Below, in pieces: positions 25,967 through 33,207 of a stretch of DNA of 33,207 bases. The DNA is from an uncultured Thioclava sp. (GTDB lineage Bacteria > Pseudomonadota > Alphaproteobacteria > Rhodobacterales > Rhodobacteraceae): contig NZ_CAJYBT010000039.1 in assembly GCF_913064665.1 (NCBI RefSeq), positions 1-33,207 of the forward strand, in the 5' to 3' direction. Under the pieces are notes generated by a model. It saw nothing but the letters and a program-made list of their open reading frames with translations, was not told the origin of the DNA and made no database searches. Each line of letters begins with the position of its first letter. Position 1 is the first letter of the stretch. A program made the translations under genes and the position numbers.

Positions 25967-26118
25967 GCGTAGGCTCCGGTCTGGCTAGGGGGGCGGTTTG
26001 AGGCGATGTCGTAGAATGGGCCGATTTCGATAGCGAGCATGATCGCGATCAGCCACCATTCGTGCAGGAAGAAACTAGTACCAAGCTCTCTGCTCAGCGT
26101 TGCGAGCGCAGCTTGCGA
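25963..26118 (-). pseudogene. C-terminal fragment of a membrane protein
   Basis: A 51-codon stretch bounded upstream by an in-frame stop encodes a hydrophobic helix with a charged/aromatic lead (FFLHEWWLIAIMLAIEIGPF) and a polar tail ending QTGAYA. It has no start codon of its own. Its TGA overlaps the GTG of the following signal-peptide frame, which suggests an old two-gene operon. Function is unknown. Confidence 0.35.
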
Positions 26119-26249
26119 TCATTGTATTGCAGCTCTGACGGCGTGCACCCCTCTCGGTGAATGCGCGCATTCACCTGCCGGTCAACGGGATCGTGGCGCT
26201 TGCATTTCTCAGAAAGGATCGCACCACCAAACCGTGGGATCAAACAGCT

Positions 26250-26459
26250 AGGATTATCCAATCAAGATACCTCAACTACATGATTGAGGCAGGTCATCGC
26301 TTCATTAAGCGTCTCACGCACCCTATGCTGGGTTTCAAGGCGTTTCATTCTGGTGCCGCTCAACTGGGCAAAGCCAAAATCGCGCATATGATCCGCAAGG
26401 GTCAATTCGATCAAACAGGCGTCTCGCCAGGTGCAGAGATCGCGGCCCTCACAGCATAA
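26250..26459 (+). pseudogene. IS6-family transposase, C-terminal remnant
   Basis: The frame RIIQSRYLNYMIEAGHRFIK then RLTHPMLGFKAFHS and IAHMIRKGQF matches the C-terminal end of IS6-type transposases, including the third catalytic acid (Glu in MIEAGHRFIKR). The N-terminal half and the first two Asp residues are missing; bases 26119-26249 upstream show no clear homology. Confidence 0.7.
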
Positions 26460-26561
26460 TTGTGTCCAACAAATGCTGACAGCTTGCCCGGCGAAAATTT
26501 ACGACAGAAACCCCGTTCGACCCCATCATGCAGGGAGATATGACAAAAAATGTCGCCGTAG

Positions 26562-27521
26562 TCAGACAAGATCTGGCGGCGTGTCTCCACGGAAAAAAGC
26601 GTCTAGGTTGTCGAGTGCTTTGGCCCCCATCGCATCGCGTGTCTTGACTGTGGCGCTACCGACATGTGGCATCATCACAATATTCTCATGATCTGAAAAT
26701 TCTGCATTTCCGCCCGGTTCGTCGCGAAAGCAATCCAGACCGGCTGCGGCGATCTGGCCAGATTGAATTGCGGCCAGTAGTGCTGCTTCATCGATCAGAC
26801 TGCCTCGGGCCGTGTTCACCAGAATAGCCCCGGCTGGTAGCTGGGCGATCCGTGATGCGTTCATCATGCCCACCGTTTTCGGGGTGGAGGGACAATGGAG
26901 CGACAGAAAATCAGACACTGCCAGAAGACCGTCGAGGGTGTCATGAAAGATCGCGCCATGTTCGACATCGGGCGCAAGCCGGCTACGGTTATGATAGTGG
27001 ATCTGCATATCAAAGCCGCGGGCCTTGCGCGCCATCGCACAGCCAACCCCACCCATCCCGATTATACCCAGTCGCGCGCCGGTCACCTGTTTGCCGACAA
27101 GAAATGCAGGCGACCAGAAATTCCACGCCCCTGACCGCACGATCCGGTCGCCAGAGATGGCCTTACGCGCGGCACAAAGCATCAGCATCATTGCCAGTTC
27201 GGCAGTCGCATCCGATAGAACGCCGGGCGTGTTCGTGACCATGATCCCACGAGACCGCAGCGCCGAAAGATCGCAATGATCGACGCCGACTGAATGGTTG
27301 GCGATGATCTTGAGTCGTGGATCAAGCTGTTCCACGACTGCAGCGCTAAAATGTTCAGAATGGCATGGGATGATACCGTCCACCTGAGCGCTCATGGCGA
27401 TGATGTCATCGGCGCTGCCAGGCGTGTCAGTGGCATCCCAGATCACCTCATAGTCGCGTCGTGCGCGTTCCAGCGTCGCCTCTGACAGCGTCCGGGTGAT
27501 CCAGATGACCGGTTTCGGCAT
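26562..27521 (-). CDS. D-isomer-specific 2-hydroxyacid dehydrogenase
   Basis: This 319-residue protein interconverts a 2-oxo acid and a D-2-hydroxy acid with NAD(P)H. The nucleotide loop LGIIGMGGVGCAMA is at about 151-164. The catalytic trio is Arg239 (NTARGSLIDE), Glu268 (DCFRDEPGG) and His286 (MPHVGSAT). The text is closest in style to glyoxylate/hydroxypyruvate reductases, but the substrate is open. It is the last gene of the TRAP-amidase operon, 6 bp after the small membrane peptide. The helical end (DNLDAFFRGDTPPDLV) is complete. Confidence 0.9.
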   Translation of the reverse strand: MPKPVIWITRTLSEATLERARRDYEVIWDATDTPGSADDIIAMSAQVDGIIPCHSEHFSAAVVEQLDPRLKIIANHSVGVDHCDLSALRSRGIMVTNTPGVLSDATAELAMMLMLCAARKAISGDRIVRSGAWNFWSPAFLVGKQVTGARLGIIGMGGVGCAMARKARGFDMQIHYHNRSRLAPDVEHGAIFHDTLDGLLAVSDFLSLHCPSTPKTVGMMNASRIAQLPAGAILVNTARGSLIDEAALLAAIQSGQIAAAGLDCFRDEPGGNAEFSDHENIVMMPHVGSATVKTRDAMGAKALDNLDAFFRGDTPPDLV

Positions 27522-27527
27522 CGAAAT

Positions 27528-27689
27528 TCAGTCCTTTTTGTCGCTGCACGACGTAATGAAGTCATATGCGACCAGAATCACAGTCAATGTGATGACGATG
27601 ACAAGATCCGGGCTGGGCACCTTGACTGCGAGGATTCCAAGGAACACCGCAAAAACGACAAACGCGAATAGTGCAAGAATTCGGTTCAT
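27528..27689 (-). CDS. 53-residue two-helix membrane peptide
   Basis: The product starts MNRILALFAFVVFAVFLGIL and continues AVKVPSPDLVIVITLTVILV to SCSDKKD. Two hydrophobic helices are joined by a short polar turn. Its ATG overlaps the amidase stop (ATGA), and its TGA is 6 bp before the dehydrogenase ATG, so coupling supports a real gene. No family is recognised. It could be an accessory membrane part of the TRAP system, but that is context only. Confidence 0.65.
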   Translation of the reverse strand: MNRILALFAFVVFAVFLGILAVKVPSPDLVIVITLTVILVAYDFITSCSDKKD

Positions 27690-29077
27690 GATTTATTCCC
27701 TGTCGTGTTGTCATCATCGGATGTCAGATTGCTCGCCCAATCAAACAGCCATTGCCCCGTTCGCAATAATCGCGCGTCATTGCCGCGCATCCCAACAATT
27801 TGCACGCCCATTGGCAGATTGTTTTCGGCAATCAGTAGGGGAAGGCCGAGGCATGGGGTCCCGCACAATGTCCAGAGTCCGTTGAAGATCGGATCGCCGG
27901 TGCTGCCTAAGCCCTTGGGTGCCGATCCTGTTGCGGAAGGGCACAGGATCGCGTCACATCGCTCGAAGATCTCTTCCAACGCCGCATTCAGAACTTGCGG
28001 GATGTCGCAGGCCGAAAGATAGTCGCGGGCGACTGCCGCATTGCCTTTCTCGATGGCCTGCCGAGTTTCTTCCCCCAACTGGTCTGCACCGTCGCGCCAG
28101 TAGCGGTAGTAGTGGTACGCCATTTCAGAGAAATTGATCAGCTGGCGCTGAGAGGCAGCCCCCGTGAAGACTCCAGGCAGTTCGACCTCAAACGCCTGAT
28201 CGCCGAGAGCCGCAATCAGCTCGTCGAATGCTGCATGCAGATCCGGATCTGCGTCCTCCCAACCGGGCGGCTTGACGAACGCGAAAACCGGTGCGAGCGG
28301 AGGTTTCGATTGCGTCGCTTTCACCAGCGCGGGCACGGGTTCGTAGTGGGTCGCCGGATCAGCCTCGTCTTGGCCAAACAGCACTTCAGCCAACAGTGCG
28401 GCTCCTCCTGGGTCGCTGGCAAAAACCCCGACGGTATCCAGTGTTGGGGATTGCGACAGAATACCGCTGCGCGGGATCGCTCCGAAAGTGGGCTTATATC
28501 CGGTGATGCCGCAAAACGAAGCTGGACGGATGATCGAACCACCGGTTTGAGTGCCGATGGCCAGTGGAACCATACCATCGGCGACCGCCGCCGCAGACCC
28601 TTGTGACGACCCGCCCGGCGAGTGCGCAAGATTGTGCGGGTTCGCTGTTTTGCCGGGGTGCATGAAGGCAAGCTCTGTCGTCACGGTCTTGCCCATGATG
28701 ATCGCGCCCTCTTTCTTGAGCTGCGAAACAACATAGGCGTCGCGTATGGGGATGCGCCCGGCGTCAAGCACGCAGCCGTTTTCCGTGGGAATCCGGGCGG
28801 TGTCGATGATGTCTTTGATCCCGACGGGCAGCCCATGAAGGCGCCCCAGTGGCCGCCCGGCACGGCGATGCGCATCCAGCGTCCGAGCCTGCGCACGCGC
28901 GAAGTCGGGATCGAACCAAGCCCATGCCCCGACCTCAGGTTCACGGGCTTCAATCCGGGCGATGTAGCTTTCGACCAGCGTAAGAGCGTCAATCGCACCC
29001 GAAGCCAACCTGTCACGCAACAGTAATGCGCCCGGCGCGCGCGCGAGCCTCTCAGCTTTATTGAAGTTAGCGGCCAT
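27686..29077 (-). CDS. Amidase-signature family hydrolase
   Basis: This 463-residue protein hydrolyses a C-N amide bond. The Ser-cisSer-Lys triad is visible: Lys88 (GLPVGIKDIIDTA), cis-Ser157 (SPGGSSQGSAAAV) and nucleophile Ser181 (GTQTGGSIIRPASFCG). The spacings of 69 and 24 residues fit the family. It is a lone amidase; the gatB and gatC genes of a tRNA amidotransferase are absent, so it is not GatA. ATG 29077 gives the usual N-terminus. It overlaps the end of dctM by 11 bp, which ties it to the transporter. The substrate may be an amide brought in by the TRAP system. Confidence 0.87.
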   Translation of the reverse strand: MAANFNKAERLARAPGALLLRDRLASGAIDALTLVESYIARIEAREPEVGAWAWFDPDFARAQARTLDAHRRAGRPLGRLHGLPVGIKDIIDTARIPTENGCVLDAGRIPIRDAYVVSQLKKEGAIIMGKTVTTELAFMHPGKTANPHNLAHSPGGSSQGSAAAVADGMVPLAIGTQTGGSIIRPASFCGITGYKPTFGAIPRSGILSQSPTLDTVGVFASDPGGAALLAEVLFGQDEADPATHYEPVPALVKATQSKPPLAPVFAFVKPPGWEDADPDLHAAFDELIAALGDQAFEVELPGVFTGAASQRQLINFSEMAYHYYRYWRDGADQLGEETRQAIEKGNAAVARDYLSACDIPQVLNAALEEIFERCDAILCPSATGSAPKGLGSTGDPIFNGLWTLCGTPCLGLPLLIAENNLPMGVQIVGMRGNDARLLRTGQWLFDWASNLTSDDDNTTGNKS

Positions 29078-30485
29078 AGAACATATCCGGCAGGGTGAAC
29101 ACGATCTGTGGGAACGCATACATCAGGACCATACTAATGATGACGCAAAGCAGGAACGGCATAACCCCCTTGAAAATCTGCGTCAAACGTAGCTCGGGCG
29201 GGGCGATGCCTTTCAGGTAGTAGGCCGACATCGCCATAGGTGGTGTTAGGAAACTTGTTTGCAGATTGAGTGCGACCAGAATGCCGAAGAACAGCGGATC
29301 AATGCCGAAGACATCCAGTAGCGGCAGGAAGATCGGCACGAAGATGATGATGATCTCGGACCATTCCAGCGGCCAACCCAGCAAGAAGATGATCAATTGC
29401 GCGATGATCAGGAACTGGATCGGCGTCAGGTCTAGACCAGCCACGAAATCGCCGATGACCTGCTCTCCGCCAAGATAGGAAAATACCGCCGAAAAGGTGT
29501 AGGAGCCAACAAACAGCCAACAGACCATCGCGGTGGTGCGGATGGTCAGATATACGCTTTCGCGCAGCCGCTGCCATGTCATCGCCCGGTAGAGGAAAGC
29601 CAGTAGAATACCGCCCAACGCGCCGATAGAGGCGGCTTCGGTTGGTGTTGCCAAACCGAACAAGATTGAACCCAGCACAGCGAAGATCAGGAAAGCCAGC
29701 GGCACGAAAGAAGTGACAATAAGCCAGAGAAGCTTCAACATTGGCATGTCGGGCACTTCGTCTTTTGTCGGACGCGGTGCCGATGACGGCTGCAGGATCG
29801 ATCGGCCAACGATATAGATCAGATAGAGTCCGACAAGCGTCAAACCTGGTAGGAGCGCTGCCGCATAGAGCCGAACGATAGACACATTCGTCGCAGCCGC
29901 ATAGACGATCAGCATGATCGACGGTGGGATCAAGATGCCAAGGGTTCCGCCAGCACAGATTATCCCTGCCGCGAAGGATGGCTCATAGCGCGCTTTCAAC
30001 ATCGCTGGCAGTGCCAACAGGCCCATAAGGGTCACCACAGCGCCAACGATACCCGTGGCGGTCGCGAACAACGCACAGGTGATCAATGCGGCAACACCCA
30101 TCGAACCCGGCAAGTTCTTTGATGCGATATTCAGGGTCGTGAAAAGACGATCGACGATATTCGAGCGTTCCACGATGTAGCCCATGAACAGGAACAATGG
30201 CACGGCTGTGAGAACCTCGTTCGACATCACGGTAAATGTCTGGTTCACGAATAGGTCGAAGATGCGGTTATTTAGAAACCCCTCGATCCAGGTCGACCAA
30301 CTATCCCAAGTGCTGGCGGTTTCGTCCAAGCGGTCGAAGGCGCGCCACATCCGGCTGGAATCGAAGTAGGCAAAGTAGCCAAAACCGATCCCCATAGCCA
30401 TCAACGTAAAGGCGATCGGAAATCCCAGAAAAACAAAAACAATGAAGAGCCCGAGCATCATTAGGGCGACTTGAGGGTCAGTCAT
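29067..30485 (-). CDS. dctM: TRAP transporter large permease (DctM)
   Basis: This 472-residue inner-membrane protein is the ion-coupled permease of the tripartite transporter. It is hydrophobic throughout, about 11-13 helices, from MMLGLFIVFVFLGFPIAFTL onward. Conserved TRAP blocks include AGGTLGILIPPSIMLIVYAA, PTEAASIGALGGILL and LNLQTSFLTPPMAMSAYYLKG. ATG 30485 overlaps the dctQ stop (ATGA), and the 3' end overlaps the amidase start. Confidence 0.95.
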   Translation of the reverse strand: MTDPQVALMMLGLFIVFVFLGFPIAFTLMAMGIGFGYFAYFDSSRMWRAFDRLDETASTWDSWSTWIEGFLNNRIFDLFVNQTFTVMSNEVLTAVPLFLFMGYIVERSNIVDRLFTTLNIASKNLPGSMGVAALITCALFATATGIVGAVVTLMGLLALPAMLKARYEPSFAAGIICAGGTLGILIPPSIMLIVYAAATNVSIVRLYAAALLPGLTLVGLYLIYIVGRSILQPSSAPRPTKDEVPDMPMLKLLWLIVTSFVPLAFLIFAVLGSILFGLATPTEAASIGALGGILLAFLYRAMTWQRLRESVYLTIRTTAMVCWLFVGSYTFSAVFSYLGGEQVIGDFVAGLDLTPIQFLIIAQLIIFLLGWPLEWSEIIIIFVPIFLPLLDVFGIDPLFFGILVALNLQTSFLTPPMAMSAYYLKGIAPPELRLTQIFKGVMPFLLCVIISMVLMYAFPQIVFTLPDMFYGR

Positions 30486-31066
30486 GATAGATGATCTTTC
30501 TCGGCCTTGTTGGCTTCGCGCATTAAGAGGTCTTCGGTCTCGAAGACATCCTCGGAGGCTTCGATCCATTCATTCGTGCGCATTGCGATGATGCAGCGCA
30601 TTAATTGCGCAATCCCTTGCACAAACAAAAGCAATCCGGCAGCGACGATGACCGCCTTGAATTGATAGATTGGAACGCCGGCTGGACTGGCCGCCGACAC
30701 CTCGCCGTAACGCCATGATCTGGCAGCATATTTCCAACCCGCAAAAATAAGTGCGGTGACGCCGGGGAAAAAGAAGATGAGATAGAGCACAAAGTCGATC
30801 TTCGCCTGTGTGCGCGGTTGCAAGAGCCGATACAGAAAGTCACCCCGAACATGGCCGCCCCGCGACAGAGTGTAGGCTCCGCCCATCATGAACAAAGCGC
30901 CATACATGATGAAGGACACATCCAGCGCCCAAGCCGTCGGACTGTTCAGGACGTAGCGTACGAAAACCTCGTAGCCCGTCCCGACGGCCATTACGATGAT
31001 AAGCCACGCGAAGGCCTTGCCGAACCATGCCGAAAGACCATCGGCAAACCGAATGAAAGAAATCAT
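30482..31066 (-). CDS. dctQ: TRAP transporter small permease (DctQ)
   Basis: This 194-residue protein has four hydrophobic helices and joins DctM in the membrane. Typical text is GTGYEVFVRYVLNSPTAWAL followed by FMMGGAYTLSRGGHVRGDFL. ATG 31066 has GGGGAT nearby and gives a normal N-terminus; the frame could also start at 31087. The C-terminal ~30 residues are highly charged and cytoplasmic. Confidence 0.92.
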   Translation of the reverse strand: MISFIRFADGLSAWFGKAFAWLIIVMAVGTGYEVFVRYVLNSPTAWALDVSFIMYGALFMMGGAYTLSRGGHVRGDFLYRLLQPRTQAKIDFVLYLIFFFPGVTALIFAGWKYAARSWRYGEVSAASPAGVPIYQFKAVIVAAGLLLFVQGIAQLMRCIIAMRTNEWIEASEDVFETEDLLMREANKAEKDHLS

Positions 31067-31139
31067 GATATCCCCGTAGATTTCCAATGAAACCTCGACG
31101 CAGTGGGCGCCGAGGTTTCAATGGGTCGTCAAGTCCGAG

Positions 31140-32270
31140 TTAGAGCTTCACCTTACCCGGAAAGTAGTGGTCGTAGGCCAAACCATAATCGGGGGAGTTC
31201 ATCAGTTCATAGTAGGACACCCGCTCGACCCAAGCCCGCTGGCTATCGAGGGTTTTTTTCATGAAAGGATCTGTTTCCAGTTCCGGGATCAGTTCGTCCC
31301 AAGCCTTCAGTTCCGCATCCAGAATTTCCTTCGACGTGCGGTGAATGGTTACGCCGGCATCATTCTGCAACCACTGGAGATCTGCGGAATAGCGGTCCAT
31401 TGCCTTAGCTGTGTTCGCGGTCGAGGCCGCCTCGACACCATATTTCAGGATCGCCTGAAAATCGGGATCCAGATCTTCCAAGAACGTGCGTGAGAACAAA
31501 AACTCAAAGCTCTCGGAAGCCTGATGGTAGGACGAAAGATAGTAATTCTTTGCCACGTCCTGCGCGCCAAAGTCCTTATCCGATGACGGATTGTTGAATT
31601 CGAAGGCGTCGATGACGCCACGCTCCATCGCGGGCACGATTTCGCCACCCGGCAACTGCGCTACAGACATGCCCATTTTGGACATCAGGTCAGCGGCCAG
31701 ACCGACCGTCCGGTATTTCAGGCCCTGTAGATCGGCAACCGTGTTGACCTCGCCCTTAAACCAACCAAAGGGTTGCGCGAACATCGGGAAGCCCAAACGG
31801 CCGACCACATCGAGTCCCATGATCTCCTGAGTCAGCTCGTCGTAAAGCTCCTGTCCGCCTCCAGCGTAGAACCATGACAGCATCGTTGTCGCAGACCCGC
31901 CAAACACCGGGCCGGTGCCGAACAGGGACGCCGCCTTGTTCTTGCCGTACCAGTAAACCGGAACAGAATGAGCGGCGTCGATCAGGCCGTCGTTGACAGC
32001 ATCAAGCACTTGAAACGCGCCAACAACCGCGCCGGCGGGCAGCACGTCGATCTTCATGCGGCCACCCGACATTTCTTCGACGCGCGTCGCATAGTCGCGA
32101 GCAAATTCCTGCCAGATATTGGCATCGTTCCAAGATGTCTGCATTTTCACAACAAGCGGCGCTTGTGCCAATACCGCAGGTGCCGCAAGGACACTACCGG
32201 TTGCGACACCACCGGCGAGCGCCGATTTCGTCAAGAACGAGCGGCGGTTGAACTTTTGGTTTTTAGTCAT
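31140..32270 (-). CDS. dctP: TRAP transporter solute-binding protein, Tat-exported (TakP-like)
   Basis: This 376-residue periplasmic protein captures the substrate. The N-terminus NRRSFLTKSALAGG then AAPAVLAQA is a twin-arginine signal. The mature part has family blocks MQTSWNDANIWQEFARDYA, AHSVPVYWYGKNKAASLFGT and DLQGLKYRTVGLAADLMSKM. The tryptophan- and glycine-rich SWFYAGGGQELYDEL is typical of the TakP (2-oxo acid) subgroup. GGGAGGGG precedes ATG 32270. It heads the operon; substrates of the subgroup include 2-oxo acids, but the actual ligand is unknown. Confidence 0.93.
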   Translation of the reverse strand: MTKNQKFNRRSFLTKSALAGGVATGSVLAAPAVLAQAPLVVKMQTSWNDANIWQEFARDYATRVEEMSGGRMKIDVLPAGAVVGAFQVLDAVNDGLIDAAHSVPVYWYGKNKAASLFGTGPVFGGSATTMLSWFYAGGGQELYDELTQEIMGLDVVGRLGFPMFAQPFGWFKGEVNTVADLQGLKYRTVGLAADLMSKMGMSVAQLPGGEIVPAMERGVIDAFEFNNPSSDKDFGAQDVAKNYYLSSYHQASESFEFLFSRTFLEDLDPDFQAILKYGVEAASTANTAKAMDRYSADLQWLQNDAGVTIHRTSKEILDAELKAWDELIPELETDPFMKKTLDSQRAWVERVSYYELMNSPDYGLAYDHYFPGKVKL

Positions 32271-32416
32271 GATTCCCCTCCCAGAGCGATCGTGAACGTG
32301 TTGATTTCGTTCGATTCGAGCAAAATCACACATATTCACGAAACGGTAACGATATGGTGTAGGATAGCAAGTATTTTAGCGTCGGGGGCATGGATGCACA
32401 GATTTTGTGCAGAAAT

Positions 32417-32466
32417 TGTTGATTTTCATCCAGAAGCGACCCGGATTTTCCATCGAGAACTGACCC
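32417..32466. mobile_element. IS21-type terminal repeats, remnant
   Basis: TGTTGATTTTC at 32417 is followed by two related units, GATTTTCATCCAGAAGCGAC (32421 on) and GATTTTCCATCGAGAACTGA (32444 on), each ending in ACCC. Such repeated GATTTTC...GACCC units mark the ends of IS21-family elements. No istA or istB gene follows, so only an end remains. Confidence 0.45.
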
Positions 32467-32537
32467 ACCTTTAAGTTCGGGGGGGGGCCGCAAAGCGTGT
32501 TGGTTCGCTCTATGGGCGAACTATAGCGCTGTTGCGT

Positions 32538-32975
32538 TTAGATCCGTTGATAGACGACCGAAATCTCACATTCCGAAGTAGCTTCGATTTTTCTGACCAC
32601 TTCGACCGAAATTTTGTCATGGAATGAATATTTCAATGTATTGAGTGAAACGGCCGATGAACAGCAAGATAGTTTGTGTTCGATAAGCTGAAGTCCTGTA
32701 ATTTTATCAAAGTCTGCGGACATTGTCTGGCTCCACCAATCCAGATCGATATTGGTATGGCATTCAGGACATGAGACTTTTTCGAAATTCACGCCACAGT
32801 CAAAAAAATGGATATGCTCCTTGTTGATCACTTCGATCTCGTCAGCATCTGGCGCTACCTTTCCAGAATTTTGACGGCAGCTTTGGCGTTGTTCGATGAT
32901 GATATGGGCATTGTTGCAGAACTCGACGCCGAAAGGTTTCACCTTGCGAATCCGGTAGGTTAACAGGCTCGGCAT
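32538..32975 (-). CDS. Hypothetical Cys-rich protein, 145 residues
   Basis: ATG 32975 gives MPSLLTYRIRKVKPFGVEFC. The protein has a CPEC knuckle (KVSCPECHTNIDLDWW) and a later Cys pair (KLSCCSSAVSL), which together could bind zinc. DCGVNFEK lies just before. The layout recalls small proteins seen beside toxin genes, but I cannot assign a family. Codon use is less GC-rich than the neighbours. The start codon overlaps the opposite transposase ATG, so the original N-terminus may have been cut by the insertion. Confidence 0.55.
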   Translation of the reverse strand: MPSLLTYRIRKVKPFGVEFCNNAHIIIEQRQSCRQNSGKVAPDADEIEVINKEHIHFFDCGVNFEKVSCPECHTNIDLDWWSQTMSADFDKITGLQLIEHKLSCCSSAVSLNTLKYSFHDKISVEVVRKIEATSECEISVVYQRI

Positions 32976-33207
32976 GAGCAAGCCCGAAGCAGGCCGCTAC
33001 CGCACGACGAACTGGAAGTCCTATAGCGAACCCCTGAAGCGGCGTGGCTCGCTGTTGATCCGTTGACTGGCAACACATGTTTGCATGTGTGAGAGGTTGG
33101 CTCGACAAGGACATGAAGTGGCTCGGCCCCAAGTCCGGGCGTCCAGGCCGACCACCTGTATTCTCCGATGCCGCGATCCAGTTCTGCCTGATGGTGAAAG
33201 TGCTGTT
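32974..33207 (+). pseudogene. IS5-type transposase, 5' end, interrupted
   Basis: ATG 32974 begins MSKPEAGRYRTTNWKSYSEP and LKRRGSLLI, then meets TGA at 33064-33066. The normal continuation WLDKDMKWLGPKSGRPGRPP then VFSDAAIQFCLMVKVLF resumes in another frame at about 33098 and leaves the window. The ~37 bases between carry a hairpin (33073-33090) and look inserted. The gene is incomplete at the window edge. Confidence 0.75.
33073..33090. repeat. Hairpin in IS5-type transposase
   Basis: ACACATG-TTTG-CATGTGT is a perfect 7-bp inverted repeat with a 4-nt loop. It lies at the centre of the segment that breaks the transposase frame. Confidence 0.65.

Overview
The window looks like the chromosome of a high-GC alphaproteobacterium, most likely a Rhodobacterales/Rhodobacteraceae member. 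Reasons are the conserved-looking block cckA - recA - alaS - cysS - cimA, a GAAC-N7-GAAC LexA-type box at recA, a TTAA-N7-TTAA CtrA-type box ahead of cckA, a Tat-exported TRAP binding protein, and codon use rich in GCGC. No rRNA, tRNA or CRISPR array was found. All assignments come from reading the sequence; no database was searched.

Layout. (1) 1-1758: the 5' part of a flavin-containing monooxygenase (minus strand) divergent from a TetR-type regulator, with a 16-bp palindromic operator candidate between them. (2) 1820-3084: a graveyard holding a decayed TRAP solute-binding gene, a possible transposase tail and a Gfo/Idh/MocA oxidoreductase with an internal deletion. (3) 3258-16859: a housekeeping block of RsmB-type rRNA methyltransferase, CckA hybrid kinase, a small sulfotransferase-like gene (minus strand), recA with SOS control and terminator, alaS, a DUF1330 protein, a class II glutamine amidotransferase, cysS, a 36-codon coupled ORF, cimA and a squalene/phytoene synthase-like gene. 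A 13-codon peptide with tandem Cys codons precedes cysS. (4) 17019-21746: a chemotaxis cassette mcp-cheB-cheD whose receptor ends in a WxxF tail of the CheR/CheB docking type. (5) 21759-23213: nested insertion-sequence debris, namely an IS5-type end cut by a broken IS3-family element. (6) 23597-25478: minC-minD-minE with ATGA overlaps. (7) 25540-26459: decayed minus-strand genes and an IS6-family transposase tail. (8) 26562-32270 (minus strand): a tightly coupled operon of TRAP transporter dctP-dctQ-dctM, amidase, a 53-residue membrane peptide and a D-2-hydroxyacid dehydrogenase. (9) 32417-33207: an IS21-type end, a Cys-rich orphan protein and the start of an IS5-type transposase interrupted by a short hairpin.

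How the parts work together. CckA feeds the CtrA cell-cycle phosphorelay, and the CtrA-type box ahead of it suggests feedback. RecA is placed under LexA. MCP, CheB and CheD form a receptor-adaptation module that lacks cheA/W/R/Y here. The last operon reads as uptake of an organic acid or amide, hydrolysis by the amidase and redox conversion of a 2-oxo/2-hydroxy acid; the substrate is not deducible. I found no clear novel defence or other large undescribed system. The most novel-looking items are small: the Cys-Cys leader peptide before cysS, the coupled 36-residue Cys/His ORF between cysS and cimA, the compositional break inside cysS, and two different short hairpins inserted into transposase genes.
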